Program-made: the position numbers and the translations under genes
Shown here: positions 31,473 through 40,800 of the stretch, piece by piece
Position numbering within the stretch: position 1 is the stretch's first letter
Layout: every line of letters begins with the position of its first letter
DNA from: Pseudoxanthomonas sp. GM95
GTDB taxonomy: Bacteria; Pseudomonadota; Gammaproteobacteria; Xanthomonadales; Xanthomonadaceae
Assembly: GCF_900109775.1 (NCBI RefSeq)
Contig: NZ_FOAX01000002.1
Span: 1,178,001 to 1,242,000 of the forward strand
Direction: 5' to 3'
Length of the DNA: 64,000 nucleotides
Notes under the pieces: model-generated
What the model was told of the DNA's origin: nothing
The model's input: only the letters and a program-made list of their open reading frames with translations
Databases searched by the model: none

Positions 31473-32057
31473 ATGACGACGGACGACCCGCCGGCCGTGT
31501 CGCTGGACGGTCGCTACTTCACCTACGTGTTTCCGTGCGCGTGGGAGGACTTCTGCAAGATCGGGTTCTCGCGCGATCCGCTGGTGCGCATCGGCCAGCT
31601 GCATCCGCGCTGGTATGAATTCTTCGACCTGCAGGCCGGCATGCTGGTGGAAGCCGACCGCGAGCGAGAAGCGCGCGACCTGGAACTTGCCCTGCGCCGC
31701 CCACTTCGCGCGCACCGTGCGCCGGCCCCAATGACTATCGCCGTGCGTGCCGGCGGCAAGACCGAATGGGTGCGCGGCGCCAACGCGGCGCTGGCCGAGG
31801 CCGTGCATGCGCTGGCGGCCCAAGGCCATCGCGTGCATCGCCTGGAAGACTGGTTGCGCGCTGCGCTGCTGGCGCGCAGCGATCGCTTGCACGACTGGGC
31901 CGAAGCCCAGCTAACGCTCGACGAGACGGACGGCCTGGCCGGCCAGACCCGCGTCCAGCAGCAACTGCGCGATGTGCTGGATGGCTATCGCGCGCTGGGC
32001 CTGGACCCGCAGCCGTTCCTGTCGCCACGCATCGCGCGCTGGTACGGTCGTGGGTGA
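31473..32057 (+). CDS. GIY-YIG/T5orf172-like domain protein
   Basis: A 194-residue protein. Residues 14-75 (YFTYVF, then CKIGFSRDPLVRIGQL, then a helix with EREARDLELALRR) fit the GIY-YIG-like T5orf172/Mug113 pattern, in which a Y-x-Y strand is followed by KIG-x-S-x-DP-x-x-R. The rest is helical with no recognised domain. Nuclease activity is an inference from fold only. The start at ATG 31473 lacks a strong ribosome site. It ends 3 bases before an in-frame ATG of the transporter gene. Confidence 0.6.
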   Translation: MTTDDPPAVSLDGRYFTYVFPCAWEDFCKIGFSRDPLVRIGQLHPRWYEFFDLQAGMLVEADREREARDLELALRRPLRAHRAPAPMTIAVRAGGKTEWVRGANAALAEAVHALAAQGHRVHRLEDWLRAALLARSDRLHDWAEAQLTLDETDGLAGQTRVQQQLRDVLDGYRALGLDPQPFLSPRIARWYGRG

Positions 32058-32165
32058 GCGATGTGCCGGCTGGCGGGCCGAAGCAGTGCCGCCGCGGCGG
32101 GGAATCACATCGGCGCACGGCCACTTACGCGAAAATGGTGGCCTTCGCTGCTGTGTCACGGTCCG

Positions 32166-33596
32166 TTGAAACCCGAACGCCTGCTCCCGCTCATCGTCGC
32201 CACGGCCTTGTTCATCGAGAACATGGATTCGACCGCCATTGCGACCTCGCTGCCGGCCATCGCCGCGGATCTTTCCGTAGAGCCGGTGGAACTCAAGCTG
32301 GCGCTGACGACCTACCTGTTGGCGCTGGCGGTGTTCATCCCGATCAGCGGCTGGGTGGCGGACCGCTTCGGCGCCAAGCCGACCTTCATGACCGCCATCG
32401 GTGTGTTCCTGCTGGGCTCGCTGGGCTGCGCGGCATCGACCTCGCTGGAGTGGATGGTTGCCGCGCGGTTCCTGCAGGGCATGGGCGGGGCGATGATGGT
32501 GCCGGTCGGGCGCCTGGTGCTGTTGCGCAGCGTCGCCAAGGCCGAGCTGGTCCGTGCGTTGAGCTGGTTGACGATCCCCGCGCTGCTCGGCCCGATCCTC
32601 GGTCCGCTGCTGGGCGGCCTGATCACCACCTACAGCCACTGGCGCTTCATTTTCCTCATCAACCTGCCGATGGGCGCGCTGGGCATCTGGCTGGCTTGGA
32701 AATACATCCCGCTGCTCAAGGGCGAGGTCAAGCCGCTGGATTGGACCGGGTTCGTGCTGTCCGGCGCCGGGTTGGCGCTGTCGATGTTCGGCCTGGCCAC
32801 GCTGGGCCGGCACATGGTCGGCACGTGGGTCGCACTGACCTGCGTGGCGGCGGGCGTGGCGATCCTGGTGGCCTACGTGCTGCATGCGCGCCGTCATCCG
32901 CATCCGCTGATCGATCTGGATCTGCTCAAGCTGCCGACCTATCGGATCGGGGTGATGGGCGGCTCGCTGTTCCGCATCGGCATCGGCGCGATCCCGTTCC
33001 TGCTGCCGCTGATGCTGCAGCTGGGCTTCGGCCTGAACCCGCTGGAATCGGGCGCGGTGACGTTCACCTCGGCTGCTGGCGCGATGTTCATGAAGACGCT
33101 GGCCGCGCGCATCCTCAAGCGTTTCGGCTTCCGCAAGGTGTTGGTGTTCAACGCGGTGGCAGCCTCGCTGATGCTGTGCACCTACGGGTTGTTCCGGCCC
33201 GACACGCCGTACCTGCTGATGGTGGGCATTTTGCTGGTGGGCGGCTGCTTCCGTTCGCTGCAGTTCACCAGCCTAAACGCGATCATCTATTCGGAAGTGG
33301 ACCAGGCGCGCATGGGCCAGGCCACCAGCCTGGCGGCGATGGTGCAGCAGGTCTCGCTGGCGTTGGGCGTGACCCTGGGTGGCTATGCGTTGAGCGCGGC
33401 CAGCCTGGCGACCGGGCAGGCCACCGGCGCGCCGATCAACTTCACTTTCGCCTTCCTCACCATCGGCCTGGTCTCGGCCAGCTCGGTCTGGACGATGTGG
33501 AAGCTGGCGCCCGATGCCGGCGCCGAGATGGCCGGTCGTGCCAAGCCCGGCGAGGAAGTCCACGAACCCAAGGTGGTGGCGCGGCCGGGGACTTAA
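32166..33596 (+). CDS. DHA2-family MFS drug exporter
   Basis: An integral membrane exporter with about 14 predicted helices. It has the DHA2 hallmarks: LDxT-like NMDSTAIATSLPAIA in helix 1, the helix 2-3 loop GWVADRFGAKP, ARFLQGMGGAMMVP in helix 4-5 and WRFIFLINLPMG in helix 6. Substrates of such EmrB/QacA-like pumps are usually toxic hydrophobic compounds. The start is uncertain: TTG 32166 (MKPERLLPL) gives the N-terminus usual in the family (476 residues), while ATG 32061 would add 35 atypical residues. No regulator gene is adjacent. Confidence 0.88.
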   Translation: MKPERLLPLIVATALFIENMDSTAIATSLPAIAADLSVEPVELKLALTTYLLALAVFIPISGWVADRFGAKPTFMTAIGVFLLGSLGCAASTSLEWMVAARFLQGMGGAMMVPVGRLVLLRSVAKAELVRALSWLTIPALLGPILGPLLGGLITTYSHWRFIFLINLPMGALGIWLAWKYIPLLKGEVKPLDWTGFVLSGAGLALSMFGLATLGRHMVGTWVALTCVAAGVAILVAYVLHARRHPHPLIDLDLLKLPTYRIGVMGGSLFRIGIGAIPFLLPLMLQLGFGLNPLESGAVTFTSAAGAMFMKTLAARILKRFGFRKVLVFNAVAASLMLCTYGLFRPDTPYLLMVGILLVGGCFRSLQFTSLNAIIYSEVDQARMGQATSLAAMVQQVSLALGVTLGGYALSAASLATGQATGAPINFTFAFLTIGLVSASSVWTMWKLAPDAGAEMAGRAKPGEEVHEPKVVARPGT

Positions 33597-33651
33597 GGTC
33601 CCCGACGATCCGCTGGCCATCGCCGCTGCTTTCCCCTGATTGGAGAAGACG

Positions 33652-34218
33652 ATGCACCAGCCCACCGACCTGCAACGCGTCATCGATGCCGTGGCCTTCG
33701 CCGCCGAGGCCCATCGCCACCAGCGCCGCAAGGACGTCGACGCTTCGCCCTACATCAACCATCCGCTCGCGCTGATGCGCATCCTGTTGCTGGAAGGCGG
33801 CGTGGACGATGCCGACGTGCTGTGCGCCGCGGCCCTGCACGATTACCTGGAAGACTGCTGCGGCCAGGCCGGGCAGCCTTCACTGGACGACGGTCGCGCA
33901 CTGGTCGGCGAGCGGTTCGGCCCGCAGGTGCTGGCCTACGTGGACGCCGTCACCGATGACAAAACCCTGGAAAAAGCCGAGCGCAAACGCCAGCAGGTCG
34001 AGCACGCCGGGCACGCGCCCGACGGCGCCAAGCTGGTGAAGCTGGCCGACAAGATCGCCAACCTGCGCGACCTGGCCCAGTCGCCGCCGGCCGCGTGGGA
34101 GCCGGCGCGGCGGCGTGCGTACTTCGACTGGGCCGCGCAGGTGGTGGATCGGGTGCGCGGCGTGCATCCGCAGCTGGAAGTCGCCTTCGATGCGGCACTG
34201 GCGCAGCGGCCGGCCTAG
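33652..34218 (+). CDS. Stand-alone HD-domain small alarmone hydrolase-like protein
   Basis: A 188-residue protein consisting only of a RelA/SpoT-type HD hydrolase domain. It has the early histidine (RHQRRKDVDASPYINHP), the metal motif HDYLED at residues 63-68, where SpoT enzymes have HDVVEDT, and AKLVKLADKIANLRDL near 120-140. This matches MESH1-like hydrolases that act on (p)ppGpp; alarmone specificity is inferred from the family. No synthetase domain is present. ATG 33652 follows GGAGAAG, the best start in the region. Confidence 0.85.
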   Translation: MHQPTDLQRVIDAVAFAAEAHRHQRRKDVDASPYINHPLALMRILLLEGGVDDADVLCAAALHDYLEDCCGQAGQPSLDDGRALVGERFGPQVLAYVDAVTDDKTLEKAERKRQQVEHAGHAPDGAKLVKLADKIANLRDLAQSPPAAWEPARRRAYFDWAAQVVDRVRGVHPQLEVAFDAALAQRPA

Positions 34219-34263
34219 CGCGGGTTGTTGCGTGGTGGCGCTGGTTGCCGGACCGCGTTCGGA

Positions 34264-34692
34264 TCAGCGGCCGTAGGCGGTGGCGGGTTCGTGGACCTGC
34301 GTGCCGGGTTTGGGCATGAGGTGGGCGCGGAGCCAGTCGGCGAAGTCGGCTTCGCTCAGGGTGCCGTCGGCCAGACCCAGATAGACCGGATAAAGCGTCA
34401 GGTCATCGGCATCCAGTTCCGCATCGTTGAGCAGGATGAAGGTTTCGCACGCGACGGCTGCCGTGCGCTTGTTGCCATCGATGAAGGGATGGTTGCGCGC
34501 CAAGCCATACGCCAGGCTGGCGGCCAGCGCCGCCAGATCCGGCGGTGGATCGCCATAGGCAAATAGCTGATGCGGCCGCGCGAGGGCCGAGTCGAGCAGC
34601 GCATCGTCGCGCACACCGGTCCCGCCGCCATGTTCGGCAAGCTGGCGGTCGTGGATGGCCAGCACCAGTGGACGGCTGATCCAGGTGATCAT
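34264..34692 (-). CDS. doc: Doc-type (Fic fold) toxin
   Basis: A 142-residue death-on-curing family protein. The Fic/Doc motif HPFIDGNKR lies at residues 68-76, matching the Doc form HxFx(D/N)(A/G)NK(R) that phosphorylates EF-Tu. The N-terminus (HDRQLAEHGGGTGVRDDALLDSAL) is typical of Doc, and the C-terminal end is longer than in phage P1 Doc. It starts 9 bases after the antitoxin gene ends, so the two are co-transcribed leftward. Confidence 0.92.
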   Translation of the reverse strand: MITWISRPLVLAIHDRQLAEHGGGTGVRDDALLDSALARPHQLFAYGDPPPDLAALAASLAYGLARNHPFIDGNKRTAAVACETFILLNDAELDADDLTLYPVYLGLADGTLSEADFADWLRAHLMPKPGTQVHEPATAYGR

Positions 34693-34701
34693 CGCCGCAG
34701 C

Positions 34702-34923
34702 CTACTGCGCGAGCTTGTGGAGCAGGGTGCGCCGGTTACGCATCACCTGCTCAGCCACTTCCATCTGCTTGGCCAGCTCGGGGTCGAATACGGTCAGCTT
34801 GACCCCATCAGGCGTCTCCAGCGCGTACAGCTCATCGCCCTTGCCCAGCCGCAGCCGGGCCAGCAACTCCTTGGGCAGGATGACGCCAGCGGAATTGCCG
34901 ATGGTGGTGATCTTGAGTTTCAT
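34702..34923 (-). CDS. AbrB/MazE-type antitoxin paired with Doc
   Basis: A 73-residue protein with an N-terminal swapped-hairpin AbrB DNA-binding domain (KITTIGNSAGVILPKELLARL) and a C-terminal charged helix (FDPELAKQMEVAEQVMRNRRTLLHKLAQ, about residues 46-73) that would wrap the toxin. P1-type Doc is paired with a Phd-fold antitoxin; an AbrB-fold partner is a known variant in proteobacteria. ATG 34923 gives the standard start MKLKIT. It is the first gene of the pair, as expected for a self-repressing antitoxin. Confidence 0.9.
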   Translation of the reverse strand: MKLKITTIGNSAGVILPKELLARLRLGKGDELYALETPDGVKLTVFDPELAKQMEVAEQVMRNRRTLLHKLAQ

Positions 34924-34940
34924 GGCATTACCAAAATGGT

Positions 34941-34956
34941 TATAACAGACGTTATA
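34941..34956 (-). promoter_or_regulatory. Operator-like inverted repeat in the doc-antitoxin promoter
   Basis: TATAAC-AGAC-GTTATA is a perfect 6+4+6 inverted repeat ending 17 bases upstream of the antitoxin start. On the minus strand its second half overlaps a TTATAA that could be the -10 element, which suits autorepression by the AbrB-fold protein. Confidence 0.6.
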
Positions 34957-35040
34957 CGCCCAGCTTAAAGCGGTTCCCGCCACGGCGCAAAGCCGTCCAG
35001 CGGACGCGCGCGTCTGTATCTCGCCCTGTGCGACGCAGGG

Positions 35041-35058
35041 GGTGTACAAATGTACACC
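35041..35058 (+). promoter_or_regulatory. LexA2-type operator (GTAC-N4-GTAC)
   Basis: GGTGTACAAATGTACACC is a perfect 18-base palindrome that contains GTAC-AAAT-GTAC, the site known for LexA2 of Pseudomonas putida. It ends one base before the lexA2 ATG at 35060, so the repressor would block its own cassette. No other copy was noticed in the window. Confidence 0.85.
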
Positions 35059-35059
35059 C

Positions 35060-35665
35060 ATGAACACTTTGCCTCCCAAGCGCGCCGCGGTCCTGGCCTT
35101 CCTGCATGAGGAAGCGCTGCGCGGCCACACGCCCAGCCTGGCGGAAATCGCCGCGCAGTTCGGCTTTTCCTCGCGCAACGCCGCGCAGAAACACGTGCAG
35201 GCGTTGGCCGAAGCTGGGCTGATCAACCTGCAGCCCGGGCAGCGGCGCGGCATCCGCGTGCCGGGTGCGGATCGTCGGGCGGCGCTGCTGTCGCTGCCGG
35301 TACTGGGCCGGGTCGCTGCCGGCGTACCGATCGGGGCGGACATCGGTCTGGACGAACAGCTGCTGCTGGATGCAGGCGTGTTCTCGTTGCGGCCGGATTA
35401 CCTGCTGAAGGTGCAGGGCGATTCGATGATCGACGACGGCATCCTCGATGGCGATCTGGTCGGCGTGCATCGCAGTGCCGAGGCGCGCGACGGGCAGATC
35501 GTGGTGGCGCGGGTCGAGGGCGAACTGACGATCAAGCGGCTGGAACGCGGCCCGCGCCAGATCCGCCTGCTGCCGCGCAATCCTGCGCACGCGCCGATCG
35601 TGGTGCCGGCCGGTGCGGACTTCGCTATCGAAGGTCTGTATTGCGGCCTGGTGCGGCGAGGCTGA
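35060..35665 (+). CDS. lexA2: LexA-like SOS repressor (LexA2) of the mutagenesis cassette
   Basis: A 201-residue repressor with an N-terminal winged helix (LPPKRAAVLAFLHEEA to NAAQKHVQALAEAGLI) and a C-terminal S24 self-cleaving domain. Visible residues are the Ala87-Gly88 cleavage site in RVAAGVPIG, the catalytic Ser122 in QGDSMIDDG and Lys159 in ELTIKRLE. It is expected to cleave itself with RecA filaments after DNA damage and release imuA-imuB-dnaE2. ATG 35060 gives the family N-terminus but has no ribosome site because the operator abuts it; GTG 35042 with GCAGGGG upstream is the alternative. The imuA start is 4 bases after its stop. Confidence 0.93.
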   Translation: MNTLPPKRAAVLAFLHEEALRGHTPSLAEIAAQFGFSSRNAAQKHVQALAEAGLINLQPGQRRGIRVPGADRRAALLSLPVLGRVAAGVPIGADIGLDEQLLLDAGVFSLRPDYLLKVQGDSMIDDGILDGDLVGVHRSAEARDGQIVVARVEGELTIKRLERGPRQIRLLPRNPAHAPIVVPAGADFAIEGLYCGLVRRG

Positions 35666-35669
35666 CGCG

Positions 35670-36320
35670 ATGGCCGAAGTGCCACGTCGCGCGTTGTCGG
35701 TGGTGTCGTCTGCGGCGATGCCGCTGGACGATCTGCTGGCCGCGCGCACCGTGTGGCGGGCCGGGCGCGGAGGCGGCGTGCATCACGCCGGCGAGCCGAC
35801 CGGCCATGCCGCGCTGGACGCCGTGCTGCCGACCGCGGGCTGGCCGCGCAAGGCGTTGACCGAGTTGCTGCTGCCGGCCGATGGCATCGGCGAGATCACG
35901 CTGCTGCTTCCCACGCTGGCGCGCATGACGGCCGCTGGCGGGCGCGTGGCGCTGGTCGCGCCGCCCTACATCCCTTACGCGCCGGCCTGGCAGGGCGGCG
36001 GCCTCGATCTGGCGCAGTTGGAAGTGATCGACGCCGCGCCGCGCGATGCGTTGTGGGCATTCGAGCAGTGCCTGCGCAGCGGATCGTGTGCTGCGGTACT
36101 TGGCTGGCCGCAGACGGCCGATGAGCGCGCTTTGCGTCGCCTGCAGGTGGCGGCCGACAGCGGCGACTGCTGTGGTTTTGCCTTGCGCGATGCGCGCCAT
36201 GCGGTCAACGCTTCGCCGGCTGCACTGCGACTGGAATACCGCAGCGAGGAAGCCGCCTGGCGCGTGCGCAAATGCCGCGGCGGACAGGTGCCTGCGCAGC
36301 CGCTGCGGCTGGTGCATTGA
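35670..36320 (+). CDS. imuA: ImuA (SulA/RecA-like) translesion mutagenesis protein
   Basis: A 216-residue RecA-fold relative that works with ImuB and DnaE2 in damage-induced mutagenesis. Conserved blocks are VWRAGR, TGHAALDAVLPTAGWPRKAL, ITLLLPTLARM and RVALVAPPYIPYAPAW, with LRLVH ending the protein. The Walker A lysine of RecA is not present, as usual for ImuA. ATG 35670 lies 4 bases after lexA2; an internal ATG at 35718 (MPLDDLL) would be nearer the start of homology. It is the second gene of the SOS cassette. Confidence 0.9.
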   Translation: MAEVPRRALSVVSSAAMPLDDLLAARTVWRAGRGGGVHHAGEPTGHAALDAVLPTAGWPRKALTELLLPADGIGEITLLLPTLARMTAAGGRVALVAPPYIPYAPAWQGGGLDLAQLEVIDAAPRDALWAFEQCLRSGSCAAVLGWPQTADERALRRLQVAADSGDCCGFALRDARHAVNASPAALRLEYRSEEAAWRVRKCRGGQVPAQPLRLVH

Positions 36321-36329
36321 GGTCCGCGC

Positions 36330-36413
36330 ATGTCATTGCATCGTCCATTGCCGTGGAATCCGGCTTCCCGCACCGACGCTGACGCCGCACGCGCACTGCA
36401 GGCGGTGCACTGA
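36330..36413 (+). CDS. 27-residue small open reading frame coupled to imuB
   Basis: ATG 36330 starts a 27-codon frame (MSLHRPLPWNPASR, then TDADAARALQAVH) whose TGA shares one base with the imuB ATG (TGATG). It starts 10 bases after imuA. I recognise no family. Translation would bring ribosomes to imuB, which otherwise has no ribosome site, so a coupling role is plausible. It may also be a chance frame. Confidence 0.35.
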   Translation: MSLHRPLPWNPASRTDADAARALQAVH

Positions 36414-37843
36414 TGCTGTGGGCCTGCATCCTGCTGCCGCACCTGGCGATGGACACGGTGCTGCGGCGTCGCCCGGACGAAGAACGCGCTGCGCCGCTGG
36501 TCCTGGTCGAGGGCCCGGCGCAGCTGCGCCGCCTGCATTCGGTCAACGCCGCGGCCCTGCAGTCCGGTTTGAAATCCGGCATGCGCCTGTCCGCCGCGCA
36601 TGCCTTGATGACCCAGGTGCGCACGGTCGATTTCGACGCGCAGGACGAAGCGCGCAGCCAGCGCTTCCTGGCCAACTGGGCGTATCGGCACAGCTCGCTG
36701 GTCAGCCAGCAATGGCCGCACGCGATCGTGCTGGAGGCGCGCGCGAGTTTCCGGTTGTTCGGGCCGTGGCCGCAGTTCGCCCAGCGCCTGCGCAATGAAT
36801 TGAATGCGCTGGGCTTTCGCCATCGCCTTGCACTGGCACCCACGCCGCGCGCGGCCCACGTGCTGGCCGGGCTGGAAGACGGCCTGGCAATCGCCCGGAT
36901 CGAACGCCTGCAGCAGGTGCTCGATGGCGTGTCGGTGCGGCGCGCGCAGTTGCCCGATGACAGCGGCGAGCGTCTGCACCGCATGGGCCTGCGCACGCTG
37001 GCGGCCTTGCGTGAACTGCCGCGCGATGCGGTACGGCGGCGCTTCGGCGTGGCGCTGCTCGATCACCTGGATCGCCTGTACGGGCAGGCCGACGATCCGC
37101 TCAGCTGGTATGCGCCGCCGGACCATTTCGATGCGCGCGTGGAAATGGGCTACGAGGTCGAGAACCACATGGCGTTGCTGTTTCCGTTGCGGCGCCTGAT
37201 CGGCGACCTGTGCACCTATCTGTCGATCCGCGACGGTGGCGTGCAGCGCTTCGTGCTGCGGCTGGAACACGAGCAGGGCCACACCGATGTGGACGTGGGC
37301 CTGCTGGCGCCCGAGCGCGAACAGGCGATGTTGTTCGAACTGGCGCGCAACCGGCTGGAGCGTGTCTCGATCGATCGCCCCGTCGTGGGCGTGCGCCTGC
37401 TGGCGCGCCAGCTGCCGCCGTTCGTGCCCGCCGCGCGTGATCTGTTCGACACGCGCCCGCAACAGGCGGTGGATTGGCCGCAGCTGCGTGAGCGCTTGCG
37501 TGCGCGCCTGGGCGATGCATCGGTGTATCGCGTCGAACCGGCAGGCGATCCGCGCCCGGAACGCGCCTGGCGCCGCGCCATCGGCGATGCACCAGCACGT
37601 GGGATCGAAGCCGCGCCTGCACGGCCACCGCGCCCGACCTGGCTGTTGTCGCAGCCGCAGCCGCTGCACGGCACGCCGAAGATCATCTCCGGCCCCGAGC
37701 GCCTGGAAAGCGGCTGGTGGGACGACGGCGATGCACGCCGCGATTACTACGTGGTGGAAACCGCACGCGGCCAACGTGCCTGGGCATTCCAGCCGGCCGG
37801 CGTGCGTGATGCCGGCTGGATGCTGCACGGCTGGTTCGCATGA
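36413..37843 (+). CDS. imuB: ImuB, catalytically inactive Y-family polymerase-like protein
   Basis: A 476-residue Y-family relative that links ImuA, DnaE2 and the sliding clamp. The N-terminus [19 protein letters not shown] replaces the DxD-containing strand of true Y polymerases, and no acidic catalytic triad is visible, as known for ImuB. Helix-hairpin-helix-like [16 protein letters not shown] near residue 190 and the little-finger region follow. The C-terminal 110 residues are Pro/Arg-rich, end with [22 protein letters not shown] in two short blocks, and carry the family's C-terminal interaction region. The stop overlaps dnaE2 (ATGA). Confidence 0.92.
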   Translation: MLWACILLPHLAMDTVLRRRPDEERAAPLVLVEGPAQLRRLHSVNAAALQSGLKSGMRLSAAHALMTQVRTVDFDAQDEARSQRFLANWAYRHSSLVSQQWPHAIVLEARASFRLFGPWPQFAQRLRNELNALGFRHRLALAPTPRAAHVLAGLEDGLAIARIERLQQVLDGVSVRRAQLPDDSGERLHRMGLRTLAALRELPRDAVRRRFGVALLDHLDRLYGQADDPLSWYAPPDHFDARVEMGYEVENHMALLFPLRRLIGDLCTYLSIRDGGVQRFVLRLEHEQGHTDVDVGLLAPEREQAMLFELARNRLERVSIDRPVVGVRLLARQLPPFVPAARDLFDTRPQQAVDWPQLRERLRARLGDASVYRVEPAGDPRPERAWRRAIGDAPARGIEAAPARPPRPTWLLSQPQPLHGTPKIISGPERLESGWWDDGDARRDYYVVETARGQRAWAFQPAGVRDAGWMLHGWFA

Positions 37844-40800
37844 GTTGGGACGATGCCATCGACGGCGTGGACCGCGATACGCCCGGCGGCCGCATGCCGC
37901 GGGCCTGGCGCATGGCCCAGCGCCTGCAGCAGGCGGCCAACGACGATGTGCTGCATGGCGAGGAAGACGACGGCCTGCCGGCTTACGCCGAGCTGCATTG
38001 CCTGTCGGATTTTTCGTTCCTGCGCGGCGCCTCCGATGCCGAAGCGCTGTTCGAACGCGCCCGCCATTGTCGCTATTGGGCACTGGCGATCACCGACGAA
38101 TGTTCGCTGGCCGGCATCGTGCGCGGCTGGGAAGGGGCGAAAGCCACCGGCGTCAAGCTGATCGTCGGCAGCGAGTTCGCGTTGGTGGACGGCACCCGTT
38201 TCGTGTTGCTGGTGGAAACGCGCGATGGTTACACGCAGCTGTGTGCGCTGATCACCACCGCACGTCGCGCCGCGACCAAGGGCCACTACACGCTGACGCG
38301 TGCGGACGTGGAAGCACAGTTCCGCGATGCATCGCCGGAACTCTTCGCGCTGTGGCTACCGGGCGGCGTGCCGCAGCCTGAGGAAGGGCAATGGATGCAG
38401 CAGGTGTTCGGCGAACGCGCCTACCTGGCCGTGGAGCTGCATCGGGAGTGCGACGATGCGGCGCGCCTGGCATCGCTGCTAACGCTGGCCCGCCAACTGC
38501 GCATGACGCCGCTGGCCAGCGGGGACGTGCACATGGCCAATCGCCGCGACCGCGCGCTGCAGGACACGGTCACCGCCATCCGCCATACCGTGCCGCTGGC
38601 CGAGGCCGGTGCGGTCCTGTTCCGCAATGGCGAGCGCCACCTGCGCTCGCGCCGCGCGCTGGGCAACATCTATCCAGCGGCGTTGCTGCAGGCGGCGGTG
38701 GAGGTGGCGCAGCGCTGCAGCGGCTTCGATCTCAAGCGTGACGTGAAATACGACTATCCAGCCGAGTTGGTGCCGGCGGGGCATACCGCGACGAGTTATC
38801 TGCGTGAGCTGACCGAGGCTGGACTGAAATGGCGGTACCCAGAGGGAGTATCAGACAAGGTCCGCGCGCTAGTGGAGAAAGAGCTGGCGCTGGTCGAATT
38901 CAAAGGGTACGAAGCATTCTTTCTGACCGTACAGGATGTGGTGCACTTTGCACGGTCAAAAAAAATCCTATGCCAAGGCCGCGGTTCATCAGCCAACTCT
39001 GTGGTCTGTTTTGCGCTGGGCATCACTGCTGTCAATCCTGACGAAACCCGCCTGCTGATCGCGCGCTTTCTGTCCGAAACACGCAACGAACCGCCCGATA
39101 TCGATGTGGATTTCGAACACGAAAGGCGCGAAGAGGTCATTCAATACGTCTACGGAAAGTATGGACGGCATCGTGCGGCCTTGGCTGCGACGGTGATTTC
39201 CTATCGTGGCAAGAGCGCGGTGCGCGACGTGGCCAAAGCATTCGGTTTGCCGCCGGACCAGATTTCGTTATTGGCCAACTGCTTTGGCTGGGGCAATGGC
39301 GAGACGCCGATGGAGCAGCGATTGGAGGAAGCCGGGTTCGATACGGCCAATCCGTTGATCATGAAGATCCTGGCCATCACGTCACTGCTTGAGGGAAAGC
39401 CGCGACATCTTTCCCAGCACGTTGGCGGCTTCGTGATCGCAGAACAAACACTTTCGACCGTAGTGCCAATCGAAAACGCGGCCATGGCCGACCGCACCAT
39501 CATCCAGTGGGAGAAAGACGATCTGGAAACGATGGGTATGCTCAAGGTGGATTGCCTGGCGTTGGGCATGTTGACCTGTATCCGCAAGACCTTGGATCTG
39601 ATTCGCGTGCATCGTGGGCGAGATTACGAGATCGCGACGATCCCGCCAGAAGACCAGTCGACCTACGGAATGATCCAAGCGGCCGACACTGTCGGTGTGT
39701 TTCAGATCGAATCGCGGGCACAGATGGCGATGCTGCCGCGACTCAAACCAGCGCGGTTCTATGACCTAGTGATCGAGGTGGCCATCGTGCGGCCCGGCCC
39801 GATCCAAGGCGACATGGTCCACCCATATTTGCGGCGTCGCCAAGGGCTTGAGCCTGTGGAATATCCGTCAGAGGAAGTCAAAGACATCTTGAAAGACACG
39901 CTCGGCATTCCACTGTTCCAGGAGCAGGTGATGGAACTGATGATGCATGCGGCCGAGTACACCGACAGCGAAGCTGACAACCTGCGCCGCTCGATGGCGG
40001 CCTGGAAGCGTGGCGGCGACATGGAGTCGCATCGCACCCGCATCCGTGAGCGCATGGAGGCACGAGGCTATGCCTCGGCTTTCATCGACCAGATCTTCGA
40101 GCAGATCAAGGGCTTCGGCTCGTACGGTTTCCCGCAGAGCCACGCGGCCTCGTTCGCCAAACTGGTCTACGCCAGCTGCTGGTTGAAGCGACACGAGCCG
40201 GCGGCGTTCGCCTGCGGGCTGCTCAACGCGCAGCCGATGGGGTTCTATTCGCCCAGCCAACTTGTGCAGGACGCGCGCCGGGGGCGGGGCGGGCGCAAGT
40301 CGGTCACGGTGCTGCCCGTCGATGTGATGCGCAGCGACTGGGACAACACGCTGGTCGGTGGATGTCCGTGGCGCAGCGAGGAAGACGAGGGCGAGCAGCC
40401 GGACATCCGCCTGGGCTTTCGCCAGATCGCAGGCCTCTCCGAAAAAATCGGTGAGGCCATCATGGCCGCGCGCAGGCGCCGCCCCTTTTCCAGCGTCGAA
40501 GACCTGAGCCTGCGCGCCGGTCTGGACGAAAAAGCCCGCACCGCGCTGGCCGAAGCCGGCGCACTGCAATCGCTGGTCGGCAATCGCAATGCCGCGCGCT
40601 GGGCCGTGGCGGGCATTGAACGCCAGCGACCGTTGCTGCCAGGCAGCCCGGAAGAGCAGCCCATCGCACTGCCTGCGCCGCGCATCGGCGAGGACATCAC
40701 CGCCGATTACCGTAGCGTCGGCCTGAGCCTGGAGGCGCATCCGATGGCGCTGCTGCGTCCGCAGATGCGTGCGCAGCGGATTCTGGGACTACGCGATCTC

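Noticed and set aside
36413-37843. ImuB considered as an active Y-family polymerase (DinB-like)
   Set aside because: The catalytic acidic residues are absent and the gene sits in the lexA2-imuA-dnaE2 cassette.
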